From NCBI GenBank assembly GCA_023386395.1, contig JAEWJV010000189.1:1-24703 (forward strand): DNA of 24,703 nucleotides, written 5' to 3'. Shown piece after piece: positions 20,954 to 24,703 of this stretch. The position numbers were made by a program, and so were the translations under genes. The notes under the pieces were generated by a model. It ran no database searches. It saw only the letters and a list, made by a program, of their open reading frames with translations, and was not told the origin of the DNA. Numbering within the stretch: the first letter of the stretch is position 1; each line of letters starts with the position of its first letter. The DNA comes from Bacteroidota bacterium (GTDB taxonomy: Bacteria; Bacteroidota; Bacteroidia; Chitinophagales; Chitinophagaceae).

Positions 20954-22462
20954 TTACTCCTCTTCCTTATCATACTCAACCCCAAAAAAATTAAAGCCAC
21001 TTACATTCCCTTTTTCATTTAAATTAAAACGTAAAAAAGCTTTACCATACCATTTGTGTTCAAACCTGCCAAGGAAAGTGTCATAATTCCAATGGCTCAA
21101 ATCAATATTGATATTGTTGGGGAATTTGGCTACGAGAGAATCGCCCTGCAATGCAATACCTGCATTGCCATATATTTCATTATGATAATTACCCGCATAA
21201 TTTTTCAGCTCAAGCGAAGGTTTTGTATGTAAAACCCTTGTTGAATCTGTTTTTGCTTCTTCTTTTTTATAAGCAGCAAAGCGGTCGGTGTAAAGTTTAT
21301 AGAGGTCTTTGCTCCAGTCGGTTTTATCATCATTAAAAACAAAAAGATCCATTGCCTTATACAGTAAAGCATGACGTATTTCAGTATGGTCCATATTGGC
21401 AAACATATACACTCCAAAATGTTCATCCGGTATTAGCCCGGCAATAGCAACGGCCCCGTCAAGACTACCTGTATGAAACTGTACCATCTGCCCTTTATAA
21501 TCTTCCTGGAACCAGCCAAGCCCATAAGTTGTCCAATGCGAATGGGTTAATTGCCTGGTTGGATAAAATTCATCTTCCGTAACAATAGATTGCGGCTTAA
21601 ATAATTCCAGGTATGTTTCCTGTTTTAATAAAGGCTTCCCGTTGATCCTTGTACTGTCAAGCATAAAACTTATCCATTTGCCCATATCATCCGTACAACT
21701 CCAGACGCCGCCTGCCGCATCAATGGTTTTGCTGTCAATAAAAGGTATGGTTTCAACGACGCTGTCTTCATACATATAATGCGGTGTGATGTGATTATTA
21801 CTTACCAATGATTGGCTGTAATTGGGAAAAGTATTGTTCATGCCAAGCCTTGCAAACAAACTGTCTTTAATAAACCTGTCCCATGATATGCCCGAAACCT
21901 TATGTATTACTTCACCCGCCACCATGTACATGAGGTTTTGATAAATAAAAGAAGAGCGAAACGAATAGGCAGGTTTTATATAACGCATCTGGTGAATGAT
22001 GGTATCCATGCTGTAATCAAAAACCCAAAGCAGGTCAGCATTGCCGAGACCAGCATTATGCGTAAAAAGGTCTTTAATGGTAAGCTCGCTGTTGGCATAG
22101 TTATCATACAATTTAAGTTCAGGATAAATATCACTTACTTTATCTGTCCAGTTAATTTTTCCCGCATCCACCAGCATGCCCATACATACAGCCGTCATAG
22201 CTTTGGTGGTAGAAGCGCATATAGAAAGTGTTGACGTTTCAAATGGCGCTTTTGTTGTAATATCTTTTACGCCATAACCTTTATTAAAAACAACTTTGTT
22301 GTCTTTAACCACTACCACAGAAAGGCCCGGCGTTTTCCATAACTGCATTGCATTTTGTATGTATGCATCAAAACTTTTTATAGCCTTTTGATAAGGCACA
22401 TTTTGCGTGTATGCAGTAATAAGAAAAAAGGTTAGAAAAACAAGAAGCGGTAATTTTCTCAT
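20954..22462 (-). CDS. Exported beta-lactamase-fold serine hydrolase (class C / PBP4*-like)
   Basis: A 502-residue protein with a signal peptide (MRKLPLLVFLTFFLITAYTQ). The serine beta-lactamase/transpeptidase-like core carries all three motifs: S85-T-T-K88, Y174-Q-N176 and H330-T-G332. After about residue 410 a C-terminal domain of the DUF3471 type follows (LKNYAGNYHNEIYGNAGIALQGDSLVAKF). Relatives include esterases, D-aminopeptidases and penicillin-binding-protein-like enzymes; few are true antibiotic-inactivating lactamases, and the substrate here is unknown. It probably acts in the periplasm or outside the cell. It is divergent from the secreted esterase gene across 203 bases and stands 148 bases from the OsmC gene, so it is likely a separate transcription unit. 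Confidence 0.88.
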   Translation of the reverse strand: MRKLPLLVFLTFFLITAYTQNVPYQKAIKSFDAYIQNAMQLWKTPGLSVVVVKDNKVVFNKGYGVKDITTKAPFETSTLSICASTTKAMTAVCMGMLVDAGKINWTDKVSDIYPELKLYDNYANSELTIKDLFTHNAGLGNADLLWVFDYSMDTIIHQMRYIKPAYSFRSSFIYQNLMYMVAGEVIHKVSGISWDRFIKDSLFARLGMNNTFPNYSQSLVSNNHITPHYMYEDSVVETIPFIDSKTIDAAGGVWSCTDDMGKWISFMLDSTRINGKPLLKQETYLELFKPQSIVTEDEFYPTRQLTHSHWTTYGLGWFQEDYKGQMVQFHTGSLDGAVAIAGLIPDEHFGVYMFANMDHTEIRHALLYKAMDLFVFNDDKTDWSKDLYKLYTDRFAAYKKEEAKTDSTRVLHTKPSLELKNYAGNYHNEIYGNAGIALQGDSLVAKFPNNINIDLSHWNYDTFLGRFEHKWYGKAFLRFNLNEKGNVSGFNFFGVEYDKEEE

Positions 22463-22665
22463 AGCTGTGATTTATTGTGTACAAGATAAAGCTTTGCAAT
22501 GTTTCCGCATGCTTGTTCCAATAAGATTTTCGAAAGAAACCTGCTGAAAGACAGCATTTGTTAACGCTTCTGTTACATTCTTTATAATTATGTAATATTG
22601 ACAATTAATATAAGGCACACTATAAACTACCACCAGCAATCAAACAAAACAAGTTTTAAAAATAA

Positions 22666-23445
22666 ATGCCAATGAAAAAGTTTTTACAAATGCTGCTCAT
22701 TGTAATTCTATGCAGCACATGCATCATTGCAAAAGCCCAGCCATCCCGTTTCAGCGCTGAACATTTTGTAAGTGATAAAGGAGACAGTTTAAACTACCGT
22801 CTTTTGTTTCCGGATGCTGATCCCGGCCGCAAATACCCGCTTGTTATTTTCCTGCATGGCGCAGGTGAGCGCGGCAATGATAATGATGCACAGTTAAAAT
22901 GGGGCGTAATGAATTTTGCTACCGATGAAATGATGAGCATGTATCCTGCGTTTGTAATTGCGCCGCAATGCCCCAAAGGAATGGCGTGGTCTAATTTTAA
23001 CCGCACCAATGCCAGCCGTGCCATGGCATTGCAAGCAACGCCGTCAAAACCAATGGAACTGCTAATTGCACTCATACAACAAATGAAAAAAAATCCATCA
23101 ATAGATACCAACCGTATTTATATAACCGGCCTTTCTATGGGCGGCTTTGGAACTTTTGATGCCATTGAACGTTATCCTGATTTATTTGCGGCGGCTATGC
23201 CTGTTTGCGGCGGCGGCGATACATCGAAAGCTGCATCTATTGCACATGTTCCGGTATGGATTGCACACGGTTCAGAGGATGGCACTGTGAACCCGCAGTT
23301 TTCGGTTGATATGCTGCAGGCATTAATGAATGCAGGCGCCCATCCGGGTTTTTCCATGTATCCTGAAACAGGTCATTTCTCCTGGCTGGCGGCCTACAAT
23401 AATAAACTTGCCATTGAATGGATGTTCAGGCAGCGGAAGAAATAA
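22666..23445 (+). CDS. Secreted alpha/beta-hydrolase esterase or peptidase (COG4099-like)
   Basis: A 259-residue alpha/beta hydrolase with a signal peptide (MKKFLQMLLIVILC to AKAQ). The oxyanion region is VIFLHGAGERGNDN (about 60-73). The nucleophile elbow is GLSMGG with Ser147, and the triad is completed by Asp195 (HGSEDGTVNP) and His227 (ETGHFSW). The family covers predicted peptidases and phospholipase/carboxylesterase-like proteins; polysaccharide esterases of this fold are common beside glycosidases in Bacteroidota, and a GH3 gene lies convergent 9 bases downstream. Either an acyl ester on a glycan or a peptide could be the substrate. The start may be the ATG at 22666 or the one at 22672. 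Confidence 0.85.
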   Translation: MPMKKFLQMLLIVILCSTCIIAKAQPSRFSAEHFVSDKGDSLNYRLLFPDADPGRKYPLVIFLHGAGERGNDNDAQLKWGVMNFATDEMMSMYPAFVIAPQCPKGMAWSNFNRTNASRAMALQATPSKPMELLIALIQQMKKNPSIDTNRIYITGLSMGGFGTFDAIERYPDLFAAAMPVCGGGDTSKAASIAHVPVWIAHGSEDGTVNPQFSVDMLQALMNAGAHPGFSMYPETGHFSWLAAYNNKLAIEWMFRQRKK

Positions 23446-23454
23446 CTGATTCGC

Positions 23455-24703
23455 TTATTGTATAGAAACTGCAGCTGTAAGTTTTGCATCTGCAGCATTT
23501 TCTCCTACTATGATTGTATAATTGCCTTTATATAACTTCCAGGCATTTTTATCATCATCCCATTTCTGCAGTTCGCTTAAAGCAATGCTGAACTGTACTG
23601 TTTTTTCTTCACTAACAGCTAACGGAATTTTCTTAAACGCTTTTAATTCTTTTAAAGGCATACCAGGCAGTTGCGGATAACTTATATACACCTGTGCAAC
23701 ATCGTCGCCATTATACTTTCCTGTATTTTTTATATTGACAGAAAAAGAAATACTGTCTTTGTTTATAACAGGTTTTTGCGTCCAGGCATAATCAAAACCG
23801 GTATAGCTCAGGCCAAAACCGAAAGGATATTGCACCTGTCCATTAAAGTAACGGTACGTTCTGCCTTTCATGGCATAGCTTGCGTAATCAGGAAGGTCAT
23901 CAAAAGCATTATAAAAAGTTACCGGCAAATGGCCTGACGGAGATACTTTTCCAAACAAAATATCAGCCAGCGCATTACCTCCCTCTTCACCCGGATACCA
24001 TGCCAGCACAATGGCATCTGCATAATCTTTAATAGCATTTATATTAACTGCGCTGCCGGAAGTTATTACAACAATCAATGGTGTTTTGGTGGCTTTACGC
24101 AAGGCTTTCAAATAAGCAATATGTGCAGCAGGCAAAGAAAAATCTTTCCTGTCGCCACCACCTTTTGCAAGAAAGGCATCGCCCTCTTCACCTTCATATA
24201 CCGGCGTGAAGCCTACAACAGCGATGGTAACTTCCGCATTGCCCGCCGCCCAGATTCCTCCAAAGTGCGTGGTATCTTCATAATCACAACCCATATCATA
24301 TTCAATCCTTGTGGCAGCGTCCACCGCATTGGTTATCCCTTCAACAAAATTTACTGCCTTGCCGGTTACACCATGATAGTTACCCATTAATGCATCTGCT
24401 GAAGTTGCATTAGGCCCAACGATCATTATCTGGTGATATTTATTTTTATCCAGCGGTAATACATTGTTATTATTCTTCAACAGTACCATGCTTTCCGCCG
24501 CCATTGACCTTGCCAGCCTGCGATGATAATTATTGGCGATACTGTCATCCCCAAAATCTTTATAAGGCGATAAGCTGCTGTCATCAAAAAAACCGAGCTT
24601 CATTTGTGTTCGCAGTAATGAGGCAAGTGCGCTGTCAACATCTTTTTCGCTTAACAATTTTTCATCGATAGCTTTCATAACATCCGCCTGCAAAATACCA
24701 CCA
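23455..24703 (-). CDS. Glycoside hydrolase family 3 enzyme, C-terminal part (cut by window edge)
   Basis: About 415 residues are visible and the frame is open to the right edge. The visible part begins at the end of the N-terminal barrel (SALASLLRTQMKLGFFD). It includes the GH3 C-terminal alpha/beta sandwich (MVLLKNNNNVLPL, IMIVGPNA, VAVVGFTPVYEGEEGD, IVVITSGSAVNI, AIVLAWYPGEEGGNALADILFGKVSPSGHLPVTFY, YPFGFGLSYTGFDY) and a fibronectin type III-like end domain (about the last 100 residues). Relatives are beta-glucosidases and beta-xylosidases that retain configuration; the catalytic Asp lies outside the window. The Glu-rich EGEEGD loop is near the expected acid/base position. It is likely exported, but the N-terminus is not seen. 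Substrate is not assignable. Confidence 0.9.
   Translation of the reverse strand, partial: GGILQADVMKAIDEKLLSEKDVDSALASLLRTQMKLGFFDDSSLSPYKDFGDDSIANNYHRRLARSMAAESMVLLKNNNNVLPLDKNKYHQIMIVGPNATSADALMGNYHGVTGKAVNFVEGITNAVDAATRIEYDMGCDYEDTTHFGGIWAAGNAEVTIAVVGFTPVYEGEEGDAFLAKGGGDRKDFSLPAAHIAYLKALRKATKTPLIVVITSGSAVNINAIKDYADAIVLAWYPGEEGGNALADILFGKVSPSGHLPVTFYNAFDDLPDYASYAMKGRTYRYFNGQVQYPFGFGLSYTGFDYAWTQKPVINKDSISFSVNIKNTGKYNGDDVAQVYISYPQLPGMPLKELKAFKKIPLAVSEEKTVQFSIALSELQKWDDDKNAWKLYKGNYTIIVGENAADAKLTAAVSIQ

Noticed and set aside
20954..22462. Antibiotic-resistance beta-lactamase
   Set aside because: Although the three serine-lactamase motifs are present, the HTG third motif, the DUF3471-type C-terminal domain and overall size fit the broad PBP4*/esterase group, so no resistance role is claimed.

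Overview
The window looks like a chromosomal segment of a Bacteroidota bacterium, most likely from the Chitinophagaceae or close relatives. This is inferred from the moderately AT-rich composition, the near absence of Shine-Dalgarno sites, several matches to the Bacteroidota -7 box TAnnTTTG, and families typical of that group (DUF6132-like protein, Tll0287-like haem lipoprotein, two-domain Wzc with a YG tail, TolB-like propeller). No tRNA, rRNA, CRISPR array, transposase or phage gene was found.

Left part (1-10724, all on the minus strand): an exopolysaccharide or capsule locus read leftward. Its order is a TviB/WbpO-type UDP-HexNAc dehydrogenase, the Wza-like export lipoprotein, the Wzc-like tyrosine autokinase, a UDP-glucuronate 4-epimerase, a Wzx flippase, a sulfotransferase, a serine acetyltransferase-like acyltransferase, a Wzy-like polymerase and a GT4 glycosyltransferase cut by the window edge. 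Together these make acidic sugar nucleotides, decorate a repeat unit with sulfate and acyl groups, flip and polymerise it, and export it. The polymerase-to-sulfotransferase segment is clearly more AT-rich than the rest, as expected for a swappable serotype segment.

Middle part (10725-18910): a 536-base gene-free stretch rich in hairpins; an HxlR regulator divergent from an SDR / F420-oxidoreductase-like / SDR series that ends in a strong terminator at 14164; a small four-helix membrane protein and a TolB-like propeller protein on the minus strand; then a HerA/YjgR-type ATPase and a fermentative D-lactate dehydrogenase on the plus strand. Three intergenic spots carry degenerate 7-bp tandem repeats.

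Right part (18916-24703): a minus-strand series OsmC, rhodanese, YgaP-like membrane protein, Tll0287-like haem lipoprotein and DUF6132-like membrane protein, which looks like a reactive-sulfur or redox module. Two points stand out. The two small membrane proteins share a Cys motif GCxSGxCx[IS]-type (GCGSGSCSISS and GCNSGTCAITS). The haem lipoprotein gene carries an apparent frameshift that cuts off its conserved C-terminus. The window ends with a secreted beta-lactamase-fold serine hydrolase, a divergent secreted esterase, and the C-terminal part of a GH3 glycosidase.
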